Positions 16,831 to 26,254 of a DNA stretch of 64,000 nucleotides are shown in pieces. Source of the stretch: Pseudomonas eucalypticola. GTDB lineage: Bacteria; Pseudomonadota; Gammaproteobacteria; Pseudomonadales; Pseudomonadaceae. Position 1 is the stretch's first letter; each line of letters opens with the position of its first letter. The position numbers were made by a program, and so were the translations under genes. The stretch is taken from the NCBI RefSeq assembly GCF_013374995.1, contig NZ_CP056030.1, forward strand, positions 1,892,501-1,956,500, given 5' to 3'. The notes beneath the pieces were generated by a model that was given only the letters and a program-made list of their open reading frames with translations, had not been told where the DNA came from and ran no database searches.

Positions 16831-17907
16831 TCAGCCGCGGGCGCGCTTGGGCAGCACGTGCTTGAGCTTGGCATGCATGCTGCGCAGGGTGGTCTCGGTG
16901 CTGGCCCAGTCGATGCACGCATCGGTAATGGATACGCCGTACTGCAGGTCGGCCAGGTCCTTGGGAATGGCCTGGCAGCCCCAGTTCAGGTGGCTCTCGA
17001 CCATCAGGCCGATGATCGAGTTGTTGCCTTCCACGATCTGGTTGGCCACGTTGTCCATGACCAGCGGTTGCAGGGCCGGGTCCTTGTTGGAGTTGGCGTG
17101 ACTGCAGTCGACCATGATGTTGGCGCGCACGTTGGCCTTGGCCAGGGCCTGCTCGCACAGGGCGACGCTGACCGAGTCATAGTTGGGCTTGCCGTTGCCG
17201 CCACGCAGTACCACATGGCCGTAGGCGTTGCCCTTGGTGGTGACGATGGACACGCCGCCTTCCTGGTTGATGCCCAGGAACCGATGGGGGCTGGACACCG
17301 ACTGCAAGGCGTTGATGGCCACGGTGAGGCCGCCGTCGGTGCCGTTCTTGAAACCGACCGCCGAGGACAGGCCCGAGGCCATTTCACGGTGGGTCTGGGA
17401 TTCGGTGGTGCGCGCGCCGATCGCCGACCAGCTGATCAGGTCCTGCAGGTACTGCGGCGAAATCGGGTCCAGCGCCTCGGTGGCGGTGGGCAGGCCCATT
17501 TCCGCCAGGTCCAGCAGCAACTGACGGCCGATGTGCAGGCCATCCTGGATCTTGAAGGAGTCGTCCAGGTACGGGTCGTTGATCAGGCCTTTCCAGCCCA
17601 CGGTGGTACGCGGCTTCTCGAAATACACGCGCATCACCAGGTACAGGGTGTCGCTGACCTCCGCGGCCAGGGCTTTCAGGCGCTCGGCGTATTCATGGGC
17701 GGCCTTGATGTCATGGATGGAGCACGGGCCGATGACCACGAACAGGCGGTGGTCCTTGCCGTCGAGGATGTCGCGCACCACCTGGCGGCCTTCGGAAACG
17801 GTCTTCAGCGCGCTGGCGCTCAGGGGAATGTCCCGCTTGAGCTGTTCAGGGGTAATCAGGGTGTCGTTGGAGGCGACGTTGAGGTCGTCGATCGGTAAAT
17901 CAGCCAT
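16831..17907 (-). CDS. aroF: 3-deoxy-7-phosphoheptulonate synthase (DAHP synthase, class I)
   Basis: A 358-residue type I-alpha DAHP synthase of the AroF/G/H family, the first step of the shikimate pathway (PEP + erythrose 4-phosphate). Conserved segments include VIGPCSIHD with the metal-binding Cys, MRVYFEKPRTTVGWKG, SWSAIGARTTESQTHRE, GFKNGTDGGL and IMVDCSHANSNKD. The N-terminal extension used for amino-acid feedback is present, but which aromatic amino acid inhibits it cannot be read from this sequence. Single gene. Confidence 0.94.
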   Translation of the reverse strand: MADLPIDDLNVASNDTLITPEQLKRDIPLSASALKTVSEGRQVVRDILDGKDHRLFVVIGPCSIHDIKAAHEYAERLKALAAEVSDTLYLVMRVYFEKPRTTVGWKGLINDPYLDDSFKIQDGLHIGRQLLLDLAEMGLPTATEALDPISPQYLQDLISWSAIGARTTESQTHREMASGLSSAVGFKNGTDGGLTVAINALQSVSSPHRFLGINQEGGVSIVTTKGNAYGHVVLRGGNGKPNYDSVSVALCEQALAKANVRANIMVDCSHANSNKDPALQPLVMDNVANQIVEGNNSIIGLMVESHLNWGCQAIPKDLADLQYGVSITDACIDWASTETTLRSMHAKLKHVLPKRARG

Positions 17908-18065
17908 CGTGTTACTCGTCAGGTCACGGGTGCCGGCCGCCAGCGATCCCCGCGCGGCGGAGCACAGCTTATTTTAGGCGCAGCGGGGAGCCGAACCTTA
18001 GCGCGATCCCGGTGGCGCGACAATGGGCCGCTGTGTAAATGCCGCCAACAAGCGGTGACGGCAGG

Positions 18066-18515
18066 TTACAGGTGGGCGTTTCCGGCGGACACCGCCTCGC
18101 CCAGGCTGGCACGGGAAAACTCCGCGGCGTGCTGTTCTACCCACTGGCGTGCCAGCGCATCGATGCTTTCCACGTTATCGGAAAAGGGCGAATGGGTTTC
18201 ACAATAGCGCTGAATCTGGCACACCTGTTCACCCATGCGCGCCCCGAAGAGTGTCTGTTCGTCGGTAAAGGCCACGCCAATCAGGTAGCCTTGGGCTGCT
18301 TCGCGGCACCAGGCCACGTAACCGGGATAGTGCGTGCCGTTGCCCAGGGTCGGCATGTTCAGCTCGATGGCGGTGCCCACCGGGTAGCGGCGATGATGCC
18401 GGCACGCCACGCCGCCCAGGCTGACCCGGTGCAGACGGCGAGCGGATAAACGAGGGCGGTGGCACAGGCGCAGCTCCACGGGAACATCGACAGGATGAGG
18501 CAGGAAACGACCCAT
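18066..18515 (-). CDS. PilZ domain-containing protein (c-di-GMP-type receptor fold)
   Basis: A 149-residue single PilZ domain. The c-di-GMP motif appears as RxxxR-like RLSARR followed by VSLGG, with the usual (D/N)xSxxG replaced by RVSLGG; loss of the Asp/Asn may weaken ligand binding. The rest follows the PilZ barrel (GYVAWCREAAQGYLIGVAF). I chose ATG 18515 because GGAG lies 9 bp upstream; a GTG at 18521 is too close to it. The start codon overlaps that of the divergent thioredoxin-like gene. Confidence 0.82.
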   Translation of the reverse strand: MGRFLPHPVDVPVELRLCHRPRLSARRLHRVSLGGVACRHHRRYPVGTAIELNMPTLGNGTHYPGYVAWCREAAQGYLIGVAFTDEQTLFGARMGEQVCQIQRYCETHSPFSDNVESIDALARQWVEQHAAEFSRASLGEAVSAGNAHL

Positions 18516-18900
18516 GAACACAGGCTCCGAGTGCCGGTTGGTTGACGAGACTTCCCGCGATGTCGTGCAGGAACTGGAACTGACTGATTTGACTATAGAT
18601 CACGTATTGCTCGACGCGCCGGGCACCTCCCTGCTGGTCTTCACCAGCGTGGGCTGCGCCAGTTGCCGGGTGGCCCGGCGCGAGCTACCGAACATGCCGC
18701 TGGCGGTGCAGCGCGTGTGCTGGGTCGACGCGGGGGACAACGGCGGGGCGGTGCAAAGGTACGAGGTCTTTCACCTGCCCGCAATCTTTGTCGTGCGCGA
18801 CGGCCAATTTCATGGCCCGCTGCAGGCCAGGCTGCTGGCAGGGGAGATCAACCATCGCCTGCTCGAAGCGCTGAACCGAGCGCCAGACGAATTGCCTTGA
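18514..18900 (+). CDS. Thioredoxin-fold protein with a CASC motif
   Basis: A 128-residue cytoplasmic thioredoxin-like protein. After about 45 N-terminal residues comes LLVFTSVGCASCRVARRELP (CxxC = CASC), then the cis-proline segment FHLPAIFVVRDGQFHG. A reductase or chaperone role is likely, but no partner is evident. AGGA is correctly placed for ATG 18514. The ATG shares bases with the PilZ start on the other strand (CATG). Confidence 0.82.
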   Translation: MNTGSECRLVDETSRDVVQELELTDLTIDHVLLDAPGTSLLVFTSVGCASCRVARRELPNMPLAVQRVCWVDAGDNGGAVQRYEVFHLPAIFVVRDGQFHGPLQARLLAGEINHRLLEALNRAPDELP

Positions 18901-19020
18901 AACGCTAGCAATTAACGGAGAGCGTTCGACCATCGCTCAGGTTATGAGCGGAGCCCCGGACTGTGGGAGGCGCTGCTAAGCTTGAGCAAGCTCTGCCGTT
19001 TTGGCAGTCGAGGAGATCAT

Positions 19021-19521
19021 ATGATCCGTTCGATGCTGTATGCCACTGATCTGGGCTTGTACGCCCCCTACGTCATGCAACACGCCCTTGCCCTGGCCCG
19101 CTCCTTCAAGGCCGACCTGTACGTCATCCATGCCGTGGAGCCGATGGGGCTGTTCGCCGAGTCCGTGTTGCAGAGCTACCTGGACGAACCCACGCTCAAT
19201 GAGCTTCACACCGAAGGCCTGAGCACCATGATGGCGGGCATCGAGCGCAAGGTGCTCGACGGTTTTCGCGAGGAATTGGGCGAGGGTCAGCAAGACCTGG
19301 CGCTGATTACCGCGGTGCGGGTGCGCCAGGGCGACCCCGCCCAGGTCATCCTCGACCAGGCCCAGCGCCTGGCGGTCGACCTGTTGATCGTCGGCAGTCA
19401 CAGCCAGGGCGCGGGTACCGACACTCCCTTGGGCCGCACGGCGGCCAGGGTATTGCAGCTCTCGCCCGTGCCCGTGTACATGGTGCCGCTGTCCCAGCAA
19501 TTGGGTCGCCGCAAAGCCTGA
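19021..19521 (+). CDS. Universal stress protein (UspA family)
   Basis: A 166-residue single Usp domain starting MIRSMLYATDLG. The C-terminal ATP-binding signature is visible as LLIVGSHSQGAGTDTPLGRTAARVL followed by SPVPVYMVP (the G-x2-G-x9-G-S/T pattern, slightly changed). Such proteins support survival in stationary phase or low oxygen. GAGGAG lies just before ATG 19021. No Anr box (TTGAT-N4-ATCAA) is seen upstream. Confidence 0.92.
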   Translation: MIRSMLYATDLGLYAPYVMQHALALARSFKADLYVIHAVEPMGLFAESVLQSYLDEPTLNELHTEGLSTMMAGIERKVLDGFREELGEGQQDLALITAVRVRQGDPAQVILDQAQRLAVDLLIVGSHSQGAGTDTPLGRTAARVLQLSPVPVYMVPLSQQLGRRKA

Positions 19522-19632
19522 ATGCGCGGCGAAGGTGCGCTCACGTACAAAATTTGATAAAAAGTTCTAGATTTCTCCCCTAGACCATTAATATAGTTAT
19601 AAATCGTCGCTGTTGGCGTCTACTTGCTTTGA

Positions 19633-20616
<984 letters not shown>

Positions 20617-20643
20617 AATGTCGGCGCCCTGTGGGCGACCATG

Positions 20644-20673
20644 AAAAAACCGGCCAATCTGGCCGGTTTTTTT
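20644..20673. terminator. Bidirectional terminator between cysB and cysH
   Basis: AAAAAACCGGCC-AATCT-GGCCGGTTTTTTT: an A-run, a GC stem and a T-run, so it works on both strands between these convergent genes. Confidence 0.88.
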
Positions 20674-20675
20674 GT

Positions 20676-21410
20676 TCAGGCTTTCTGGATCAGGTTGCCG
20701 GCGTGCAGCCCGCATTCCTTCTGGGTGGCTTCCTCCCACCACCAGCGGCCTTCGCGTTCGTGCTGGTTCGGCAGCACCGGGCGGGTGCAGGGCTCGCAGC
20801 CGATGCTGATGAAACCGCGTTCGTGCAAACTGTTGTACGGCAGTTCGAGCATGCGGATGTAGCCCCAGATTTCCTCGCTGGTCATCTGCGCCAATGGGTT
20901 GAACTTGTACAAGGTGCGTTCGGGTGTCGAGAACGCGCCGTCGACTTCCATCACCGAGACCTGGCTGCGGGTGCCCGGGCTCTGGTCGCGGCGCTGGCCG
21001 GTGGCCCAGGCGCTGACGGTGGACAGTTTGCGGCGCAGCGGCTCGATCTTGCGGATGCCGCAGCATTCGCCATGGCCGTCACGGTAGAAACTGAACAGGC
21101 CCTTTTCCTTGACGAACGGCTCCAGCCTGGTGTGGTCGGGCGACACCAGTTCGATGGCAATCTTGTAGTGTTCACGCACCTGGTCGATGAACCGGTAGGT
21201 TTCCGGATGCAGGCGGCCGGTGTCGAGGCTGAACACCTTGACGTTCTTGTTCAGCTTCCACGCCATGTCCACCAGCACCACGTCCTCGGCACCGCTGAAG
21301 GAGATCCACAGGTCATCGCCGAAGTGCTCGAAGGCGAGCTTCAGGATGTCCTGGGCGGACTTGTTGGCATAAGTCGCGGCGAGTTCGGCGACGTCGAGGT
21401 TCAGGCTCAT
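20676..21410 (-). CDS. cysH: Adenylyl-sulfate (APS) reductase CysH
   Basis: A 244-residue assimilatory sulfonucleotide reductase that reduces APS to sulfite using thioredoxin. The PP-loop is [11 protein letters not shown]. The paired cysteines GECCGIRK and GCEPCTRP ligate a [4Fe-4S] cluster, which marks APS rather than PAPS specificity, and the C-terminal KECGLHAG carries the catalytic Cys. Start [11 protein letters not shown] (21410) gives the length usual in the family; an upstream in-frame ATG at 21449 is possible. Confidence 0.94.
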   Translation of the reverse strand: MSLNLDVAELAATYANKSAQDILKLAFEHFGDDLWISFSGAEDVVLVDMAWKLNKNVKVFSLDTGRLHPETYRFIDQVREHYKIAIELVSPDHTRLEPFVKEKGLFSFYRDGHGECCGIRKIEPLRRKLSTVSAWATGQRRDQSPGTRSQVSVMEVDGAFSTPERTLYKFNPLAQMTSEEIWGYIRMLELPYNSLHERGFISIGCEPCTRPVLPNQHEREGRWWWEEATQKECGLHAGNLIQKA

Positions 21411-21524
21411 CAGGCGGCTTCCTAGTTCATTCGGCGCTTGGGCGCTCATTTGTGACCGATGGTAACAAAACGGGCAGCGGCAAGCTTCAACCATTCAGTC
21501 TGAGGCCAGCCTGCCGCTTTCGGC

Positions 21525-22868
21525 TTACAGCTGTATCAGGGTATCCATCAACACCTGGACCTTGAACACCGATTCGGCATATTCGTCTTCCCAGCGCGAA
21601 TCGGCGACGATGGCGCCCCCGCCCCAGCAACTCACTTGCCCGTCCTTCACCAGCAGGCTGCGGATGGCGATGGAACTGTCCATGTGCCCGCGCACGTCCA
21701 GGTACAGCAGCGAGCCGCAATACAGGGCGCGGCGGGTGGGTTCCAGTTCGTCGATGATCTGCATCGAGCGGATCTTCGGTGCGCCGGTGATGGAACCGCC
21801 GGGAAAACTCCCGGCAATCAGGTCCAGGCAGTCCTTGCCCTCGGCCAGTTCGCCCACCACGGCGCTGACCATGTGGTGCACGTTGGGGTAGCTCTCCAGG
21901 GCGAACAGCTCGGGCACGCGCACCGAGCCGATGCGGCAGGTGCGCCCCAGGTCGTTGCGCAGCAGGTCGACGATCATCAGGTTTTCCGCGCGGTCCTTGA
22001 CGCTGGCCAGCAGCTCGCGGCCGTTGGCGGCATCGCGCTCGGGGTCCCTGTCGCGCAGGCGGGTGCCTTTGATGGGGCGGGTTTCCACCTGGTGGTCGTG
22101 GACTTGAATGAAGCGTTCGGGCGACAGGCTGAGGATCGCGCTGCCGTCTTCCAGGCTCAGGTAGCCCGAAAACGGCGTGGGGCAGGCTTCACGCAGGGCA
22201 CGGTAGGCCGTCCAGGGGTCGCCGTGGCAAGGCGCGCGAAAGCGCTGGGTCTGGTTGACCTGGTAGCAGTCGCCCGCGGCGATATAGGCCTGGATGCGTT
22301 CGAACGCCAGGCGGTACTGTTCAGGGCTCAGGTCCGGGCGCATGGGGGCGCCGAGCTTGAACGGCGCCCCCCGCGGGTCAGCGGGCTGTTGAAACAGTTC
22401 CAGCAGGCGCAGGCGCTCGTCGGCCTCCAGGGTCGGGTGGAAGACCAGTTGGCTGGTCTCGCGCTGGTGGTCGCTGATCAGTGCCCAGCCGTACAGGCCC
22501 AGGTGGGCGTCGGGCAGGTGCAGGTCGTCCGCGGCGAGGCTGGGCAGGTGCTCCAGGCGGCGGCCGAAGTCGTAGCTCAGGTAGCCGATCAGGCCGCCGG
22601 CGAAAGGCAGGTCCAGGCCGTCGGGCAGCTGTGCTTCGCCCAGTCGGGCCAGCGCGACACGCAAGCGTTGCAGGAAGGCTTCGCCGTTCTCCTCGGGTTC
22701 GGCGCGCAGCACCGCCAGGGGCCAGGCGCTGAGGATGTCGAAACGCCCGCGCTCGGCGGCGGGTTTGGCGCTGTCGAGCAGAATCGCCCCCGGCGCATGG
22801 CGGACCGTGGAAAACCAGGCGGCGGGGTCGGGGCGGTAGGGCAGGGGGTGTACAAAACAGATGGACAT
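21525..22868 (-). CDS. pabB: Aminodeoxychorismate synthase component I (PabB)
   Basis: A 447-residue chorismate-utilising enzyme that with PabA makes 4-amino-4-deoxychorismate for folate. Conserved stretches are GDCYQVNQTQRF, RPIKGTRLRD (with the lysine that gives a PabB-type PIKGT, not the PIAGT of TrpE), FPGGSITGAPK and GGGAIVADSRWEDEY. The N-terminal half is more variable, as in the family. Transcribed alone; the RimK-like gene upstream is about 90 bp away on the same strand. Confidence 0.93.
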   Translation of the reverse strand: MSICFVHPLPYRPDPAAWFSTVRHAPGAILLDSAKPAAERGRFDILSAWPLAVLRAEPEENGEAFLQRLRVALARLGEAQLPDGLDLPFAGGLIGYLSYDFGRRLEHLPSLAADDLHLPDAHLGLYGWALISDHQRETSQLVFHPTLEADERLRLLELFQQPADPRGAPFKLGAPMRPDLSPEQYRLAFERIQAYIAAGDCYQVNQTQRFRAPCHGDPWTAYRALREACPTPFSGYLSLEDGSAILSLSPERFIQVHDHQVETRPIKGTRLRDRDPERDAANGRELLASVKDRAENLMIVDLLRNDLGRTCRIGSVRVPELFALESYPNVHHMVSAVVGELAEGKDCLDLIAGSFPGGSITGAPKIRSMQIIDELEPTRRALYCGSLLYLDVRGHMDSSIAIRSLLVKDGQVSCWGGGAIVADSRWEDEYAESVFKVQVLMDTLIQL

Positions 22869-22961
22869 GTGGCTGATACGGCACCAGGCAGGCGAGGGGG
22901 CGATTGTAGTCCTGTCGTCACAAACTGTGTAGCGGCGACTACCTGGGCGGCCGAGGCGCTT

Positions 22962-23942
22962 TCATGCAGTGGGCACATGCCCGAACAACCCCTGGGTAAA
23001 GCGCACTCGCTCTTCGGGGGTTTCCACCCGGCTTTCGCTGGCCAGTTCCGCCAGGCGCGCTTCCACCGCCTGGGTGCGGTGGGTCAGGCCGCAGTCGTTG
23101 GCGATCTGGATGTTCAGCCCGGGGCGGGCGTTGAGTTCCAGGATCAGCGGGCCTTTTTCCTGGTCCAGCACCATGTCCACCCCGATGTAGCCCAGGCCGC
23201 ACAGCTCGAAGCAACCGGCGGCCAGCTTCATGAAGCCGTCCCAGTTGGGCAGTTGTACGCCGTCCACCGCGTTGGTGGTGTCCGGGTGCTTGCTGATAAT
23301 GGTGTTCAGCCAGGTGCCGCGCAGGGTCACGCCGGTGGCCAGGTCCACGCCCACGCCGATGGCGCCCTGGTGCAGGTTGGCCTTGCCGTTGGACTGGCGC
23401 GTGGGCAGGCGCAGCATGGCCATCACCGGGTAGCCCATCAGCACGATGATGCGGATGTCCGGCACGCCTTCGTAGCTGATGCTGCGAAAGATCTGGTCCG
23501 GGGTGACGCGGTATTCGATCAATGCCCGGTCACGGTGGCCGCCCAGGGAATACAGGCCGGTGAGGATGCTGGAGATCTGGTGTTCGATCTCGTCATGGCT
23601 GATCAGGCGCCCCGACACCGTGCGGTAGCGGTCCTCGAAACGGTCGGCGACCACCAGGATGCCGTCACCGCCCGCGCCCTGGGCCGGCTTGATGACGAAG
23701 TCGCTGCGCCCGCCGATGATGCCTTTGAGCCCGGCGATTTCCTTTTCGGTGGAAATCACCCCGTACATTTCCGGCACATGGATGCCTGCGGCGATGGCCC
23801 GCGCCTTGGTGATGATCTTGTCATCGACGATGGGGTACAGGCTGCGCTTGTTGTACTTGAGTACGTAATCGGCGTTGCGCCGGTTGATGCCCATGATGCC
23901 CCGCGCCTGCAGGGCCTTCCAGGTCTTGATCAGGCCGAACAT
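22962..23942 (-). CDS. Alpha-L-glutamate ligase-like protein (RimK-type ATP-grasp)
   Basis: A 326-residue ATP-grasp protein. DFVIKPAQGAGGDGILVV holds the ATP-binding lysine and glycine loop, and LILELNARPGLNIQIAN is the metal-binding C-terminal motif. It resembles RimK-type ligases but is annotated in the family only as a glutamate ligase-like protein, with the substrate unknown. Its ATG directly follows the TGA of the 7TM gene with no gap, and it is the last gene of a three-gene operon with a retropepsin-like protease. I recall this set being linked to osmotic-stress tolerance in Pseudomonas (rlo genes); the name is not assigned here. Confidence 0.88.
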   Translation of the reverse strand: MFGLIKTWKALQARGIMGINRRNADYVLKYNKRSLYPIVDDKIITKARAIAAGIHVPEMYGVISTEKEIAGLKGIIGGRSDFVIKPAQGAGGDGILVVADRFEDRYRTVSGRLISHDEIEHQISSILTGLYSLGGHRDRALIEYRVTPDQIFRSISYEGVPDIRIIVLMGYPVMAMLRLPTRQSNGKANLHQGAIGVGVDLATGVTLRGTWLNTIISKHPDTTNAVDGVQLPNWDGFMKLAAGCFELCGLGYIGVDMVLDQEKGPLILELNARPGLNIQIANDCGLTHRTQAVEARLAELASESRVETPEERVRFTQGLFGHVPTA

Positions 23943-25475
23943 TCAACTGTCCGCCTTGACGAAGGCGCGAAAGCGCAGCAGTTCGGTCAGCCGGTAGCCG
24001 CGGTAGCGCCCCATGGCCAGCATGAAACCCACCATGATCAGCAGAATGGCCGGGAAGGTGAAGACGAAGTACACCAGGTCCGGCACGGTCATCAGCAGGT
24101 GAGCCAGGGACGCGGCGAACAAGGTGCCTATGGCGACCTTCATGGCATGGCTGGCGCCGCGCTCTTCCCAGGTGATGGACAGGCGCTCGATGGTCATGGT
24201 CAGGATCACCATGGGGAACAGCGCCACCGACAGGCCGCGTTCCAGTCCCAGTTTGTGGCTGAACAGGCTGATGGCGGCGATCAGCACCACCACGAAGGTC
24301 AGGACCACGGAAAGCCGTGGCAGCATCTGCAATTTCAGGTGTTCAAGGTAAGAGCGCAGGGTCAGGCCCAGGGCCGTGATCACCGTGAACAGGGCGATGC
24401 CGAAGCCCAGCTGGGTCTCGCGGAAGGCCAGGGCGATCAGCACCGGGGTGAAGGTACCCAGGGTCTGCAGGCCGATCAGGTTGCGCAGGATCAGGATCAC
24501 CAGCACGCCGATGGGGATCATCACCATGATCATGAAGGTCTGCTGGGTCTGCAGCGGCAGGCTGTACAGCGAGTATTCGAGGAAGTCGGCGTCAGTGTTC
24601 TCGTCGGTCAGCTTGGCCAGGCGAATGGCGTTCATTTCGCTGTTGTTCAGCGTAAACGTCACCAGGGCCTTTTTCCCCCCTTCCACGCTGATCAGGTTTT
24701 CATCACCGGTCCACCACAGCAGGCGGTCACTGGGCAGGCCCTGCTCGCCGGTGTCGGGGTTGAAGTACAGCCACTGGCTGCCATTGAAGCTGCGCAGCCA
24801 CAATTCAGGCGCCTGGGGCTGGTCGGCCACCAGGCGGATGGTGTGTACCTTTTCCAAGGGCACGTGGGCGATCGACAGCAGCAGGTCGACGATGGCCGCC
24901 TTGTGCGGCGTGGAGGGGTCGCCGGCCAGCAGCAGCTTGACGTTGTCGTCGCTGAGGTTGTTGACCCGCTTGATGGTTTCGCTGACGAAGGTTTCGACGT
25001 CCGCCGAATGCTGGCGAATGGGGGCCAGCAGCGCCTCGGCGGCAATCTTTTCCGGACCGTCGATGGCCATGCTGTCACGGAAGGTCGGCCCCTTGACCTT
25101 GGGTTTTTCGCTGCTGTAGCGCTTGGTCAGCACCAGGCGGTAGTACAGGGTCTGGTTGCCGCTGGCCCGGCGCGCCGACCAGGTGACCTTGCGGTTGCCG
25201 TCCACGCGGTTGACGTTCACCCCGTAGTTGTTGGAAATGAAGCTTTCGTTGAGGCTGACGAAGTCGCGGGTCAGCGGCGGCACGAACATCTGGATCTTGA
25301 CCGGGTCCTTGGTGCTGGCGACGAACTCGACCTTGGCGTCGATGTTCCACAGGTCGTCGGTCTCGTCTTCGGTCATGGGAATGCCGAGCACGAAAATCTG
25401 ATAGGCCGTGATCGCCAGGCCCAGGGTGACCAGGACGGCGATAAGGACTTTCAGGTGGAGGGTAAGCGAGCGCAT
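23943..25475 (-). CDS. Inactive transglutaminase fused to seven transmembrane helices
   Basis: A 510-residue inner-membrane protein. An N-terminal signal anchor (LKVLIAVLVTLGLAITAYQIFV) is followed by a periplasmic domain of about 270 residues that corresponds to a transglutaminase-like fold lacking the Cys-His-Asp triad, then seven helices from QQTFMIMVMIPIGVLVILIL to FVFTFPAILLIMVGFML. The middle gene of the operon: 5 bp after the protease gene and abutting the ATP-grasp gene. Start ATG 25475 (MRSLTLHLK). The function is unknown; topology suggests a periplasmic sensor or scaffold coupling the other two proteins. Confidence 0.88.
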   Translation of the reverse strand: MRSLTLHLKVLIAVLVTLGLAITAYQIFVLGIPMTEDETDDLWNIDAKVEFVASTKDPVKIQMFVPPLTRDFVSLNESFISNNYGVNVNRVDGNRKVTWSARRASGNQTLYYRLVLTKRYSSEKPKVKGPTFRDSMAIDGPEKIAAEALLAPIRQHSADVETFVSETIKRVNNLSDDNVKLLLAGDPSTPHKAAIVDLLLSIAHVPLEKVHTIRLVADQPQAPELWLRSFNGSQWLYFNPDTGEQGLPSDRLLWWTGDENLISVEGGKKALVTFTLNNSEMNAIRLAKLTDENTDADFLEYSLYSLPLQTQQTFMIMVMIPIGVLVILILRNLIGLQTLGTFTPVLIALAFRETQLGFGIALFTVITALGLTLRSYLEHLKLQMLPRLSVVLTFVVVLIAAISLFSHKLGLERGLSVALFPMVILTMTIERLSITWEERGASHAMKVAIGTLFAASLAHLLMTVPDLVYFVFTFPAILLIMVGFMLAMGRYRGYRLTELLRFRAFVKADS

Positions 25476-25480
25476 TGAGG

Positions 25481-26017
25481 TTACTCTGCGGTATGAGCGT
25501 CGTTGCTGCAGGCAGGCTTGCCGGCTGCGTATTTTAGACTGGGGTCGACCAGGGCGTTGAAATGCTTGAGCGCGTCGCTGCCGATCAACAGGGGGTACTG
25601 GAAGGCGCTGCGGTCGGTCAGGTTGACTTCGATGGAGCGCAGCTCGGTGCCCATGCACACGTCCAGGTTGATCACCGGGCGTGCGGTGTAATGCTCGCCC
25701 TGCTCGGGGTCGTAGTCGCCAGCCCGACGCTTGATATGGCTGACCCGGGCCAGCGGGCGTTCGATGGGGTGGCTGTGGGCCGAGTCGATGGCCAGGTAGA
25801 AGCGCACCCAGTGTTCGCCGTTGCGCTTGAAGCGCTTGATGTCGCGCGCACTGAGCGAGGCGGTCTTGGCGCCGGTGTCGAGCTTGGCCGCCACTTGCAG
25901 GTCGATGTCGTCCAGGCGGGCGTATTCGTTGAGGCCGTAGGTGGTCTTTTCCGCGGCCGTGGCCAGGCCTGGCACGAAAAACAGGCAGAAAAGGCTATGC
26001 AGAGGCTTGATGGTCAT
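25481..26017 (-). CDS. Retropepsin-like ATP-dependent zinc protease family protein, exported
   Basis: A 178-residue protein with a signal peptide (MTIKPLHSLFCLFFVPGLATAA), so periplasmic. The aspartic-protease-like motif is AAKLDTGAKTASLSA (DTGA), followed by a strand pattern typical of retropepsin folds. The family name 'ATP-dependent zinc protease' is historical; the DTG motif points to an aspartyl mechanism. First gene of the three-gene operon. Start ATG 26017, chosen because it begins a proper signal peptide. Confidence 0.88.
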   Translation of the reverse strand: MTIKPLHSLFCLFFVPGLATAAEKTTYGLNEYARLDDIDLQVAAKLDTGAKTASLSARDIKRFKRNGEHWVRFYLAIDSAHSHPIERPLARVSHIKRRAGDYDPEQGEHYTARPVINLDVCMGTELRSIEVNLTDRSAFQYPLLIGSDALKHFNALVDPSLKYAAGKPACSNDAHTAE

Positions 26018-26254
26018 GGTTCCCGGTGGTTGGCCCCACATGGCGGGCCGCGCATTCTAGCATGATGGTTTTATGACGCCAGCGCAGGGGCGCGGGGGGC
26101 GCCATGTTGACCCGCGCCGAGGCCGAAGGTTGCGTGGGGTGGCGTTTTTACTAGGCTGTGGTGATCCGTCTCGGCGGTCTTCAGCGCAGCTGACCGGTGG
26201 CAGCGGCCATGAGGCCAGCACCGTACGTTCCGGTCGATCCCCAGGAGTACCCCC

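Noticed and set aside
18955..18990. A REP-like sequence starting CTGTGGGAGGCGCTGC upstream of the universal stress gene
   Set aside because: Only the first eight or nine bases match; there is no inverted partner and no other copy in the window.
21636..25478. A very long plus-strand open frame (over 1200 codons) antisense to pabB and the protease operon
   Set aside because: It is a by-product of high GC at third codon positions of the real minus-strand genes, which have clear domains and starts.
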